Both the position numbers and the translations under genes were made by a program. The notes below the pieces were generated by a model, which had not been told where the DNA came from, searched no databases, and saw only the letters and a list, made by a program, of their open reading frames with translations. DNA of 64,000 nucleotides from Marinibacterium anthonyi (GTDB lineage Bacteria > Pseudomonadota > Alphaproteobacteria > Rhodobacterales > Rhodobacteraceae). The stretch covers positions 62,001 through 126,000 of the forward strand of contig CP031587.1 in NCBI GenBank assembly GCA_003217735.2, written 5' to 3'. Positions 46,168 to 53,837 of this stretch are shown one piece after another. The stretch's first letter is position 1, and every line of letters starts with the position of its first letter.

Positions 46168-47127
46168 ATGAAACATACGATCTTTGGCGCCGTTACCGCC
46201 CTGGCGCTGGCCCTTGCCGGGGCCGCCGGCGCCCAGCAATTCATCTCGATCGGGACGGGCGGCGTGACCGGCGTGTACTATCCGACCGGGGGCGCGATCT
46301 GCCGGTTGGTGAACAAGTCCCGCAAGGAACACGGTATCCGCTGCGCGGTCGAATCGACGGGCGGGTCGGTCTACAACATCAACACCATCAAGGCCGGCGA
46401 GCTGGAATTCGGCGTCGCGCAGTCGGACTGGGTCTATCACGCCTACAACGGCACCTCGACCTTTGCCGACAACCCGTTCCCGGAAATACGGTCGGTCTTT
46501 TCGATCCACCCCGAACCCTTCACGCTGATCGTGCGGGCCGACAGCGGGATCACCAGCTTCGCGGACCTCAAGGGCAAGCGGGTGAACGTGGGCAACTCCG
46601 GGTCGGGCCAGCGGGCCACGATGGAAGTGGTGATGGACGCCTTCGGCATCAGCATGGGCGATTTCGCGCTGGCCACCGAATACAAGGGATCGGAAATGGC
46701 CACGCAACTGTGTGACGGCAATATCGACGCGATGATCTACACCATCGGTCACCCGGCCGCCGCGATCAAGGAAGCCACGACCACCTGCGATGCGGTCCTG
46801 ATCCCCGTCGAAGGGGCGCCGATCGACAAGCTGGTGGCCGACAACCCGTTCTACCGCAAGGCCATCATCCCGGGCGGCATGTATGACGGCACCGACAGCG
46901 ACACCGCGACCTTCGGCGTCGGCGCTGTCCTGGTGACGTCGGCCGACATCCCCGACGACGTGGTCTATGTCGTCTCCAAGTCGGTGATGGAGAACCTGGA
47001 CGATTTCCGTCAGCTGCACCCGGCCTTCGCCAACCTCAAGGCCGAGGAAATGGTCAAGGACGGCCTGTCGGCCCCGCTGCATCCGGGCGCCGAGAAAGCC
47101 TACAAGGAACTCGGTCTGATCGACTGA
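46168..47127 (+). CDS. TAXI-family TRAP solute receptor
   Basis: A 319-residue periplasmic receptor with a signal peptide (MKHTIFGAVTALALALAGAAGA). The mature start QQFISIGTGGVTGVYYPTGGAICRLVNKSRKEHGIRCAVESTGGSVYNI is the TAXI hallmark, followed by GQRATMEVVMDAFGIS. TAXI receptors are bound to the outer face and pass glutamate-like or other acids to a fused DctQM permease. The start ATG 46168 has GGGGAG upstream. An 80-nt gap with a strong hairpin separates it from the permease gene. Confidence 0.93.
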   Translation: MKHTIFGAVTALALALAGAAGAQQFISIGTGGVTGVYYPTGGAICRLVNKSRKEHGIRCAVESTGGSVYNINTIKAGELEFGVAQSDWVYHAYNGTSTFADNPFPEIRSVFSIHPEPFTLIVRADSGITSFADLKGKRVNVGNSGSGQRATMEVVMDAFGISMGDFALATEYKGSEMATQLCDGNIDAMIYTIGHPAAAIKEATTTCDAVLIPVEGAPIDKLVADNPFYRKAIIPGGMYDGTDSDTATFGVGAVLVTSADIPDDVVYVVSKSVMENLDDFRQLHPAFANLKAEEMVKDGLSAPLHPGAEKAYKELGLID

Positions 47128-47137
47128 TCCTGACTGC

Positions 47138-47167
47138 GGCGCGCCCGGACGACGCACCGGGCGCGCC
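47138..47167 (+). promoter_or_regulatory. Intra-operon GC hairpin between TAXI receptor and fused permease
   Basis: Perfect 11-bp arms GGCGCGCCCGG (47138-47148) and CCGGGCGCGCC (47157-47167), 8-nt loop, then CTTCCTTTT. It could act as a partial terminator and receptor-mRNA stabiliser. Confidence 0.7.
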
Positions 47168-47206
47168 CTTCCTTTTCACGATGGTTGTTTCAAGGGGTGA
47201 GCAGGA

Positions 47207-49837
47207 ATGAACGCAGAGGTGGACGGCGGCCGGTCGGCCGACGACATGGTGGCCGAGGCCGATACCGGCGCGCGCAACCCAACGGCGGCCTGGCAGGGCA
47301 AGCTGATCATCGGCACCTGCATCGCCTGGTCGATCTTCCAGCTTTACATCGCCTCCAAGGTGCCGGGCATCGTGGCCCAGGCCACGGGGATGAGCATCTT
47401 TGCCAACATCGTGTCAGATGCGCGCTACGTTCACCTGGCCTTTGCGCTGATGCTGGCCACGCTGGCTTTCCCGCTGACCAAATCCGCCCCGCGCGACCGG
47501 ATCCCCACCTATGACTGGGCGTTGGTGATTCTTGGCGTCGCCTCGTGCCTTTACCTGATTGTCTTCAAGACCCAGATTTCGGGCCGCCCCGGGCTGTGGA
47601 GCACGTCCGACATCGTCATGTCGTGCATCGGGATGGTGGTGCTGATGATCTCGGTCTACCGCTCGCTGGGCCTGCCGCTGGTGGTGATCGCAAGCTGTTT
47701 CATCGCCTTCGCCTTCTTCGGCGGTTATTCGGAATGGGCGCGCAACATCACCAATTACGGCGGCGCCTCGCTGAAGAAGGCGCTTGGCCATTACTGGATG
47801 CAGACCGAAGGCGTTTTTGGCGTCGCCTTGGGCGTGTCGACATCGATGATCTTCCTCTTCGTGCTGTTCGGCGCGATCCTGGATCGCGCGGGCGGCGGCA
47901 ACTGGTTCATCAAGGTCGCGGTATCGCTTTTGGGCGCGTTGCGGGGCGGGCCGGCCAAGGCGGCGGTGCTCAGCTCGATGATGACCGGCATGATATCCGG
48001 GAGTTCCATCGCCAACACGGTGACCACGGGCACCTTCACCATCCCGCTGATGAAGCGCATCGGCTTCCCGGCGGAAAAGGCCGGCGCGGTCGAGGTCGCG
48101 TCGTCGACCAACGGTCAGCTGACCCCGCCGGTCATGGGGGCGGCGGCGTTCCTGATGGTGGAATACGTCAACATTCCCTACATCGACGTGGTCAAGCACG
48201 CCTTCCTGCCGGCGGTGATCAGCTACATCGCGCTTTTGTACATCGTGCACCTGGAAAGCCTGAAGATGGGGCTGAAGGGGCTGGAAAAGGATGGCCGCAG
48301 GATCGGCATCCTGATGATCCTGATCCTGTTCCTGTCGGGCTTCCTGTTCCTGGGCGTCTGCAGCTTCATCATGGTCGGCATCCGCGCGCTGCTGGACCCG
48401 GTGATGGGCGAAAGCGTCTATGCCTCGATCGCCATCGTCGCGGGGCTGTATATCCTCCTGCTGTGGGTCGCGTCGAAATATCCCGATCTGGAGATGGACG
48501 ACCCCAATGCGCCCGTCCCCCACGCGCCGCGCCTGACGCCGACGCTGATCGGCGGCGCCTATTACGCGATCCCGATCTTCATCCTGATCTGGAACCTGAT
48601 GGTGCGGACCGAAAGCCTGGAACGGCTGTCCCCGGCGCTGTCGGCCTTCTGGGCGACGATCTTCATGATCATTATCGCCGTCACCCACCGCCCCATCAAG
48701 GCGTTCTTCCGCGGCCAGGGCCCGGCGGCCGAGGCCGTGGCCGGCTGGCGCGACTTCGTCCAGGGGCTGATCCTGGGCGCGCGCAACATGATCGGCATCG
48801 GCGTCGCCACGGGGGCGGCCGGCATCATCGTCGGCACCATTTCCCTGACCGGCGCGCACCAGGTCATCGGCCAGGTGATCGAGACGGTGTCGGGCGGCAA
48901 CCTGATGATCCTGCTGGTGCTGGTGGCGGTGCTGTCGCTGATCCTTGGCATGGGCCTGCCGACCACGGCGAACTATATCGTGGTGTCGTCCCTGATGGCG
49001 CCGGTGATCATCTCGGTCGGGGCGCAGGCGGGGCTGATCGTGCCGTTGATCGCGGTGCACATGTTCGTCTTCTACTTCGGGATCCTGGCCGACGACACGC
49101 CCCCCGTGGGGCTGGCCGCCTATGCGGCGGCGGCGATTTCGCGGGGCGATCCGATCAAGACCGGGATCCAGGGCTTTGCCTATGACATCCGCACGGCGCT
49201 GCTGCCGTTCCTGTTCATCTTCAACACCGACCTGCTGCTGATCGACGTGAGCCTGGTGCACGCGGTCTTCGTGTTCATCATCGCGCTGATCGCCATGCTG
49301 CTGTTTGCCGCCGCGACCCAAGGCTATTTCATCGCGAAATCGAGACCCTGGGAAAGCGCCGTCCTGCTGGTCATCGCGCTGACGCTGTTCCGGCCGGGGT
49401 TCTGGCTGGACCAGGTCAGTGACCGCTATACCCTGGCGCAGGGCCCCGCGGCGCTGGAACTGATGGCGACGGCCGCGGATAACGACCCCATACGGGTCAC
49501 GGTCACCGGCCCCGATTTCGATACCGGAGAGCTGCGGTCGACGACGATCGTCGTGCCCGCCATCGCCGGCGACGCCGAAACCGCGCTGGCCGACCAGGGG
49601 CTGACGGTCAGCGAAGAAGACGGCCAGCTGCTGCTGGACGAACCCTTCATGGGCACGCCGCATTTCAAGGCCATCGGAACCGAATACGATTATTACGGCG
49701 ATCTGCCGGTGATCATTACGGGCGTCGAGGTGGAAAACGACCGGATGCCCAAGGAGATCTTCTTCATCCCCGCGCTGCTGCTGCTGGCGGGCCTCGTTCT
49801 GATCCAGCGGCCACGCGCCACCCAGCCCGCGTTCTGA
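47207..49837 (+). CDS. TRAP transporter fused 4TM/12TM permease
   Basis: An 876-residue permease that joins DctQ-like and DctM-like modules in one chain, the usual partner of TAXI receptors. An N-terminal cytosolic tail of about 25 residues leads into helices from residue 30. The DctM core carries LLGALRGGPAKAAVLSSMMTGMISGSSIANTVTTGTFTIPLMKRIGF (about 240-285) and LGMGLPTTANYIVVSSLMAPVI (about 580-602). After about residue 755 a soluble C-terminal domain (DUF3394-like, VTVTGPDFDTGELRSTTIVV) ends with one last helix. The start follows AGGAATG, with a usp gene 13 nt downstream. Confidence 0.93.
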   Translation: MNAEVDGGRSADDMVAEADTGARNPTAAWQGKLIIGTCIAWSIFQLYIASKVPGIVAQATGMSIFANIVSDARYVHLAFALMLATLAFPLTKSAPRDRIPTYDWALVILGVASCLYLIVFKTQISGRPGLWSTSDIVMSCIGMVVLMISVYRSLGLPLVVIASCFIAFAFFGGYSEWARNITNYGGASLKKALGHYWMQTEGVFGVALGVSTSMIFLFVLFGAILDRAGGGNWFIKVAVSLLGALRGGPAKAAVLSSMMTGMISGSSIANTVTTGTFTIPLMKRIGFPAEKAGAVEVASSTNGQLTPPVMGAAAFLMVEYVNIPYIDVVKHAFLPAVISYIALLYIVHLESLKMGLKGLEKDGRRIGILMILILFLSGFLFLGVCSFIMVGIRALLDPVMGESVYASIAIVAGLYILLLWVASKYPDLEMDDPNAPVPHAPRLTPTLIGGAYYAIPIFILIWNLMVRTESLERLSPALSAFWATIFMIIIAVTHRPIKAFFRGQGPAAEAVAGWRDFVQGLILGARNMIGIGVATGAAGIIVGTISLTGAHQVIGQVIETVSGGNLMILLVLVAVLSLILGMGLPTTANYIVVSSLMAPVIISVGAQAGLIVPLIAVHMFVFYFGILADDTPPVGLAAYAAAAISRGDPIKTGIQGFAYDIRTALLPFLFIFNTDLLLIDVSLVHAVFVFIIALIAMLLFAAATQGYFIAKSRPWESAVLLVIALTLFRPGFWLDQVSDRYTLAQGPAALELMATAADNDPIRVTVTGPDFDTGELRSTTIVVPAIAGDAETALADQGLTVSEEDGQLLLDEPFMGTPHFKAIGTEYDYYGDLPVIITGVEVENDRMPKEIFFIPALLLLAGLVLIQRPRATQPAF

Positions 49838-49850
49838 GGAGGAGACTGAG

Positions 49851-50276
49851 ATGTTCGGCAAGGTCCTGCTCGCCATCGACCTGAACGAAGCGCAGGGATC
49901 GGCCCGGGCTGCGAAAGCCGCGCTGGCGCTGACGGCCCAGAGCGGAGGGGAGATGCACGTGGTCAATGTCCTGCCCGACAGCGGCATGGCCATGGTGGGG
50001 GCGGCACTTGGCCCCGCGCGCGAGGCCGAAATCCTTCAGGAGGCCAAGACCGCCCTGCGCGCCTTTGCCGGCGAACACCTGCCGGGCATGCCCGAACGCG
50101 CGATGCATATCGTGCAGGGCACGATCTATGACCGCATCATCGCCACCGCGAACGACATCGGCGCGGATACGATCGTGGTCGGATCGCACCGGCCCGAGTT
50201 CAAGGACTACCTTGTCGGCCCCAACGCCGCCCGTGTCGTCCGCCACGCCAACCAGTCGGTTCTGGTTGTCCGATGA
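49851..50276 (+). CDS. UspA-family partner of the TAXI-TRAP transporter
   Basis: A 141-residue universal stress protein: KVLLAIDLNEAQGSARAAKAALALTAQSGGEMHVVNVLPD at the start and GADTIVVGSHRPEFKDYLVGPNAARVVRHANQSVLVVR as the C-terminal nucleotide-binding segment. GGAGGAGACTGAG precedes the ATG, 13 nt after the permease. This arrangement recalls TeaD, an ATP-binding Usp that downregulates the TeaABC TRAP transporter. A similar role here is inference. Confidence 0.9.
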   Translation: MFGKVLLAIDLNEAQGSARAAKAALALTAQSGGEMHVVNVLPDSGMAMVGAALGPAREAEILQEAKTALRAFAGEHLPGMPERAMHIVQGTIYDRIIATANDIGADTIVVGSHRPEFKDYLVGPNAARVVRHANQSVLVVR

Positions 50277-50300
50277 AACCCAGGCACGAAAGGCCCACCC

Positions 50301-50798
50301 ATGACGGCAACGCCTCCCCCGGTCACCATCTTCGCGCAACGCCAGATCGAGGCGCGGATGATCAAGGCCATCTTCGATGAATTGCGCACCCGCATGGACG
50401 AACCGGCGGCGCGGGACGTGATCGAAACGGTAACCTCGCGCATGGCGGCCGACCACGGCGCGGCGCTGGCGGCAGAGGATCGGGCCAACGGGCTGACACC
50501 GTCGCTGCACAATTTCAACCGGCACCACGAGAAGTGGAAGGCGGGCGATGCGCTGGACACGACCGAGGCGGTGGAGGGCGAGACGACGCTGTCCTACAAC
50601 GTGACCCGATGCGCCTATGCCGAGATCTACGAAAAGATGGGGCTGCGCGACATCGGCGACCTGATATCCTGTTCGCGCGATGGCGCGCTGATCGAAGGCT
50701 ACCTGCCCGAGGCCGAACTGATCCGGACCCAGACGATCATGAAGGGCGCCAGCCATTGCGACTTTCACTTTCGCCTGAAATCGCAGGATGGGGACTGA
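50301..50798 (+). CDS. L-2-amino-thiazoline-4-carboxylate hydrolase-like protein
   Basis: A 165-residue member of the ATC hydrolase family: FAQRQIEARMIKAIFDELRTRM at the N-terminus, FNRHHEKWKAGDALD, YNVTRCAYAEIYEKMGLRDIGDLISCSRDGALIEGY with the conserved Cys residues, and KGASHCDFHFRLK at the end, as in characterised and putative members. The known activity opens the thiazoline ring of L-ATC on the way to L-cysteine. It follows the TRAP-usp genes by 24 nt, so the transporter may import a cyclic sulfur amino acid or similar compound. The substrate is not certain, as the family is broad. Confidence 0.75.
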   Translation: MTATPPPVTIFAQRQIEARMIKAIFDELRTRMDEPAARDVIETVTSRMAADHGAALAAEDRANGLTPSLHNFNRHHEKWKAGDALDTTEAVEGETTLSYNVTRCAYAEIYEKMGLRDIGDLISCSRDGALIEGYLPEAELIRTQTIMKGASHCDFHFRLKSQDGD

Positions 50799-50827
50799 CG
50801 AGGGGTTGAACAGGGCCGAACGGGTTA

Positions 50828-50886
50828 CGAGATTTTTCGGCCGAAAAATCTTGGCACGGGACAGATTTTTCATCCGAAAAATCTCG
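50828..50886. repeat. Pair of near-identical AGATTTTTC palindromes
   Basis: Palindrome 1 (50830-50851) has perfect 11-bp arms starting AGATTTTTCGG. Palindrome 2 (50863-50884) has the same outer 9 bp, AGATTTTTC / GAAAAATCT, with ATCC in the centre. They are 11 nt apart. The first left arm (50828-50840) and the last right arm (50874-50886) are also complementary over 13 bp, so two small hairpins or one long one can form. The pair lies 30 nt after the ATC hydrolase-like gene. Confidence 0.85.
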
Positions 50887-50971
50887 ACCCCCGGCGCGAT
50901 GGCCCCCGCGCGATGGCCCTGGCGGATCGGTCCGTGCTAGCATCGCCGCGAGTTTCGCACAGAGGTGGCAG

Positions 50972-51361
50972 ATGGGCCTTTCCGAAAACGGCCGTGGCCT
51001 GGCACGGATCCTGTGGCTGTGCCTTGGCGGGATCAGCCTGGCGCTTGGCGCGGTGGGTGCCGTTCTGCCGGTCCTGCCGACGACGCCATTCGTGATCCTG
51101 TCGGCCTTCGCCTTCTCGAAAAGCTCGCCGCGCCTGGCCGCCTGGCTGGACAACAACCCCACCTTCGGACCGATGATCGCCGACTGGCGCACCCATGGCG
51201 CCATTGCCCCCCGTTACAAACGCCTGGCCGCGGTCATGATGCTGGCGGCCTTCATGCTGTCGCTGGCGCTTGGCGCCTCGACCCGGCTGCTGATCATCCA
51301 GGCCATCTGCCTGTCCGGCGCCGCCGCCTATGTCCTGACCCGCCCGCACGGGCCGCGCTGA
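50972..51361 (+). CDS. YbaN/DUF454 family inner-membrane protein
   Basis: A 129-residue protein with three hydrophobic segments (about 11-45, 84-103 and 106-122). The GAVGAVLPVLPTTPFVILSAFAFSKSSPRLAAWL stretch and the following NNPTFGPMIADWRTHGAIAPRYKRLA are the hallmark of DUF454/YbaN. The function is unknown; some members sit near heme or stress genes. It is transcribed with the DUF3592 gene 13 nt downstream. Confidence 0.88.
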   Translation: MGLSENGRGLARILWLCLGGISLALGAVGAVLPVLPTTPFVILSAFAFSKSSPRLAAWLDNNPTFGPMIADWRTHGAIAPRYKRLAAVMMLAAFMLSLALGASTRLLIIQAICLSGAAAYVLTRPHGPR

Positions 51362-51374
51362 AGGCTGCCAGCAC

Positions 51375-51926
51375 ATGTCGATCCGCACCAGCGCCACGAA
51401 CGCCCGCCAGCTCTATTTCCTCAAGACCTTCCCGGATGGCGGCCGCAAGGCGTCCTGGCGGCTCTGGACGCTGATCTGGATGGTCCCGGCGCTGTGCCTG
51501 GTCTTCGCCGGGCTCGACGCCGTCAACACGTTGTCGACCGTTGCGACGGGCGAAAAGACGATGGGCACCGTCGTCGAGGTCTACGAATGGGACGGCTGGA
51601 CACCCTTCAGCGGCAAGGGTCCGGTCTACAGCCCGGTCTTCGAATACACCTGGACCGATGGCACCAGGACCACGGCCACCAACGGCATGTCGTCCCGGGC
51701 CTGGAATTTCGCCCCCGGGTCCCAGCATGAAATCTGGTACGATCCGGATCGCAAGGCGGACATCATGGTGAACCGGTTCGACCGGATGTGGCGCCTGTCG
51801 CTGGTGGTCGGTGTCATCGGGTTGATCTTGCTGGCCCCTGCCCTGATCGCCACGCGGGCGATCCGGCGCTGGCTGCGCGACGCGCCGGGGAAAGATCCCG
51901 ATCAGCCCGCCAGCGCATCCAGGTAG
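51375..51926 (+). CDS. DUF3592 family membrane protein
   Basis: A 183-residue protein with two membrane helices (about 31-51 and 139-158) flanking an extracytoplasmic beta-rich segment: GTVVEVYEWDG..YSPVFEYTWTDGTRTTATNGMSS and EIWYDPDRKADIMVN. This is the usual DUF3592 layout. The function is unknown. Its 3' end overlaps the convergent IMPACT-family gene by 25 nt. Confidence 0.82.
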   Translation: MSIRTSATNARQLYFLKTFPDGGRKASWRLWTLIWMVPALCLVFAGLDAVNTLSTVATGEKTMGTVVEVYEWDGWTPFSGKGPVYSPVFEYTWTDGTRTTATNGMSSRAWNFAPGSQHEIWYDPDRKADIMVNRFDRMWRLSLVVGVIGLILLAPALIATRAIRRWLRDAPGKDPDQPASASR

Positions 51927-52267
51927 GCACGGGTGGCCGTCTGCACGTGCCGGAAGCGGTCGCCGCCCAGGTGCTTGCCGCCGTACCAGCGCGTCACGAT
52001 CACCACGTGATCGCGCAGCCCTTCGCGTTCCAGCATGCGCAGGATGACATTGCCCGCCCCGGCTTCCCCGTCGTCGTTCTTGACCGGGCCGCTGTCGGTC
52101 ACCAGCCCCCAGCTGTGATGGGTCGCCTTGGAAAATTTCTTCTTCCGGCACAATTCGGCCACCATGGCGCGCGCCTCGGCCTCGGACCGGCAGGGGCCGC
52201 CGGAGGCCGCGTATTTCGACCCGCGGTCGGACAGGATGTTGTCGAGCACCAGCATTCGGACCGTCAT
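51902..52267 (-). CDS. IMPACT/YigZ-family protein, N-terminal domain only
   Basis: A 121-residue protein matching the UPF0029/YigZ N-terminal domain: DRGSKYAASGGPCRSEAEARAMVAEL, DDGEAGAGNVILRMLEREGL and VVIVTRWYGGKHLGGDRFRHVQTATRAYLDAL. The usual E. coli-type YigZ is about 200 residues with an extra C-terminal domain; that domain is missing here. The ATG at 52267 is chosen for fit to the fold; the open frame continues upstream. The family is linked to translation and stress control, but no bacterial role is settled. Confidence 0.8.
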   Translation of the reverse strand: MTVRMLVLDNILSDRGSKYAASGGPCRSEAEARAMVAELCRKKKFSKATHHSWGLVTDSGPVKNDDGEAGAGNVILRMLEREGLRDHVVIVTRWYGGKHLGGDRFRHVQTATRAYLDALAG

Positions 52268-52299
52268 ACCGGCCCGTCCCGACCCGGCACAAGCCTGCA

Positions 52300-53208
52300 T
52301 CACGCCTCGGGCAGGAAGAACCGGTCGCGGCCGGCGCGGCTGACCTTCTGCAGGAAATCCGACAGGGCGCGCACGCGCGATATGTCCTCGGTGCTTTGAT
52401 GGCTGAGGATCCAGACCGTGCGTTTCAGCAGGTAGGTGTCGGTCAGCACCGGCACCAGACCGGGATCGTTCAGCGCCATGAACCGCGGCAGGATCCCGAT
52501 GCCTGCGCCTTCGCGGATCGCCTCGCGCTGTGCGTTCATGGAATTCGACGCGAACCGCACCGACGGCGCCAGCCCGAGGTCTTCGAGATAGCGCAACTCC
52601 GAGGAAAACAGGATCTCGGGGATATAGCCGACGATGCGGTGACCGCAAAGATCCTCCATCGCCGCCGGCCAGCCGTGCCGGTTGAGGTAATCGGGCGCGG
52701 CAAAGAAATGCAGGTGGTAATCGGTCATCTTGCGCGCCAGCAACCGCCCGCTTTTCGGCAACGACAGGTTGAGCGACAGGTGCGCTTCCTGGTCGGCCAG
52801 GCGGAATTCGCGCGACATGGCCAGCAGCTCGATGTTCACGTCCGGGTTCTCGTGCTGGAACAGCGCCAGCACGGGCGGCAGGAAGAACGTGCCCAGCCCG
52901 TCGGGCGCGCCGATGCGGATCGTGCCCTGCAGGCGCACCGCCTCGCCGGCGACCTGTTCCTGCACCCGGTTGCTGGATCGCTCGACCTCGGTCGCGATGG
53001 GCAGCAGGCGGTCGGCGGCCGTGGTCAGCTCGTAGGCGTTGGCCCGGCGGATGAAAAGCTGCGTCCCGATGGATTTCTCAAGCGCCCGGATCCGGCGCGC
53101 GACCGTGGTCTGGTCCACCCCAAGGGCATGGGCCGCCGCCGTCATGCGCTTGGTCCGGTGGAGCGCAAGGAAGTACTTCAGGTCGTTCCAGTCAAAGTCA
53201 TGTTGCAT
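52300..53208 (-). CDS. LysR-family regulator next to TakP-like TRAP operon
   Basis: A 302-residue LysR protein: winged helix at about residues 6-66 (LKYFLALHRTKRMTAAAHALGVDQTTVARRIRALEKSIGTQLFIRR), effector domain from about 95. The start ATG 53208 gives a normal N-terminus; a TTG 14 codons upstream is less likely. It is divergent from the TRAP dctQMP operon. A TGCAGA dyad (53212-53228) begins 4 nt upstream of its start, so it is likely autoregulated and controls that operon. Confidence 0.9.
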   Translation of the reverse strand: MQHDFDWNDLKYFLALHRTKRMTAAAHALGVDQTTVARRIRALEKSIGTQLFIRRANAYELTTAADRLLPIATEVERSSNRVQEQVAGEAVRLQGTIRIGAPDGLGTFFLPPVLALFQHENPDVNIELLAMSREFRLADQEAHLSLNLSLPKSGRLLARKMTDYHLHFFAAPDYLNRHGWPAAMEDLCGHRIVGYIPEILFSSELRYLEDLGLAPSVRFASNSMNAQREAIREGAGIGILPRFMALNDPGLVPVLTDTYLLKRTVWILSHQSTEDISRVRALSDFLQKVSRAGRDRFFLPEA

Positions 53209-53211
53209 AAG

Positions 53212-53228
53212 TGCAGAGTTGGTCTGCA
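53212..53228. promoter_or_regulatory. TGCAGA-N5-TCTGCA dyad, candidate LysR operator
   Basis: Perfect 6-bp arms, 5-nt spacer, immediately upstream of the LysR start and about 100 nt before dctQ. The position suits self-repression. Confidence 0.6.
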
Positions 53229-53330
53229 ATTTTCTCCATGTCAAAGGCAAATCTCAGCCAATTACATCCGCTCGACGGCCGCGGGGAAACGGCGCGTTGT
53301 ATCGTAATGCTGATTGGGGAGGGCGGCGAT

Positions 53331-53837
53331 ATGATCATCATCCGTCTTATCGACGGAGTGAACGAAATCGTGGGGAGGATCGTCTCGTTCGTAGCGGTCA
53401 TCTTTGCAGGCGTGATCATCTATGACGTGATCATGCGGTACGGTTTCAATTCGCCCACCCCCTGGGGCTTCGACCTGACCAAGATGCTCTTCGGGTTCTA
53501 TTTCGTGCTGCTCGGGGGCTATGCCCTGCGCCACGGGGCCCATGTTCGCGTCGACCTGGTTCTGGAAACCCTCGGACCCAAGGCCAAGCGCATCGTCGAC
53601 GGCCTGGGCTACATCATCTTCTTCTTTCCCTTCGCCTGGATCTTCGCCACCCGCAGCTGGGAATTCGCGCTGCGGTCGCTGGCCCAGAACGAAAAGACCT
53701 ATGGCGCGATCCAGCTGCCGGTCTACCCGGTCAAGATCGCCATGGCCGTCGCCGCCTGCCTTCTGCTGGCGCAAGGGGTTGCCGAACTTCTCAAGATCAT
53801 TCTGAACAAGCAGGAGACCCCCAATAATGTCGGGTGA
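53331..53837 (+). CDS. dctQ: TRAP transporter small permease
   Basis: A 168-residue DctQ with four hydrophobic helices. YDVIMRYGFNSPTPWGFDLTKMLFGFYFVLLGGYALRHGAHVRVDLVLETL (about 34-84) is the family core. GGGAGGGCGGCGAT precedes ATG 53331; an upstream in-frame ATG is also possible. The end overlaps dctM by 11 nt, so translation is coupled. It is the first gene of this TRAP operon, whereas in the uronate TRAP operon the receptor comes first. Confidence 0.92.
   Translation: MIIIRLIDGVNEIVGRIVSFVAVIFAGVIIYDVIMRYGFNSPTPWGFDLTKMLFGFYFVLLGGYALRHGAHVRVDLVLETLGPKAKRIVDGLGYIIFFFPFAWIFATRSWEFALRSLAQNEKTYGAIQLPVYPVKIAMAVAACLLLAQGVAELLKIILNKQETPNNVG

Noticed and set aside
47414-49993. 859-codon minus-strand frame opposite the fused TRAP permease
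   Set aside because: Composition (Arg, Asp, Gln, His) is that of the complement of a hydrophobic membrane protein; no ribosome site or motif.
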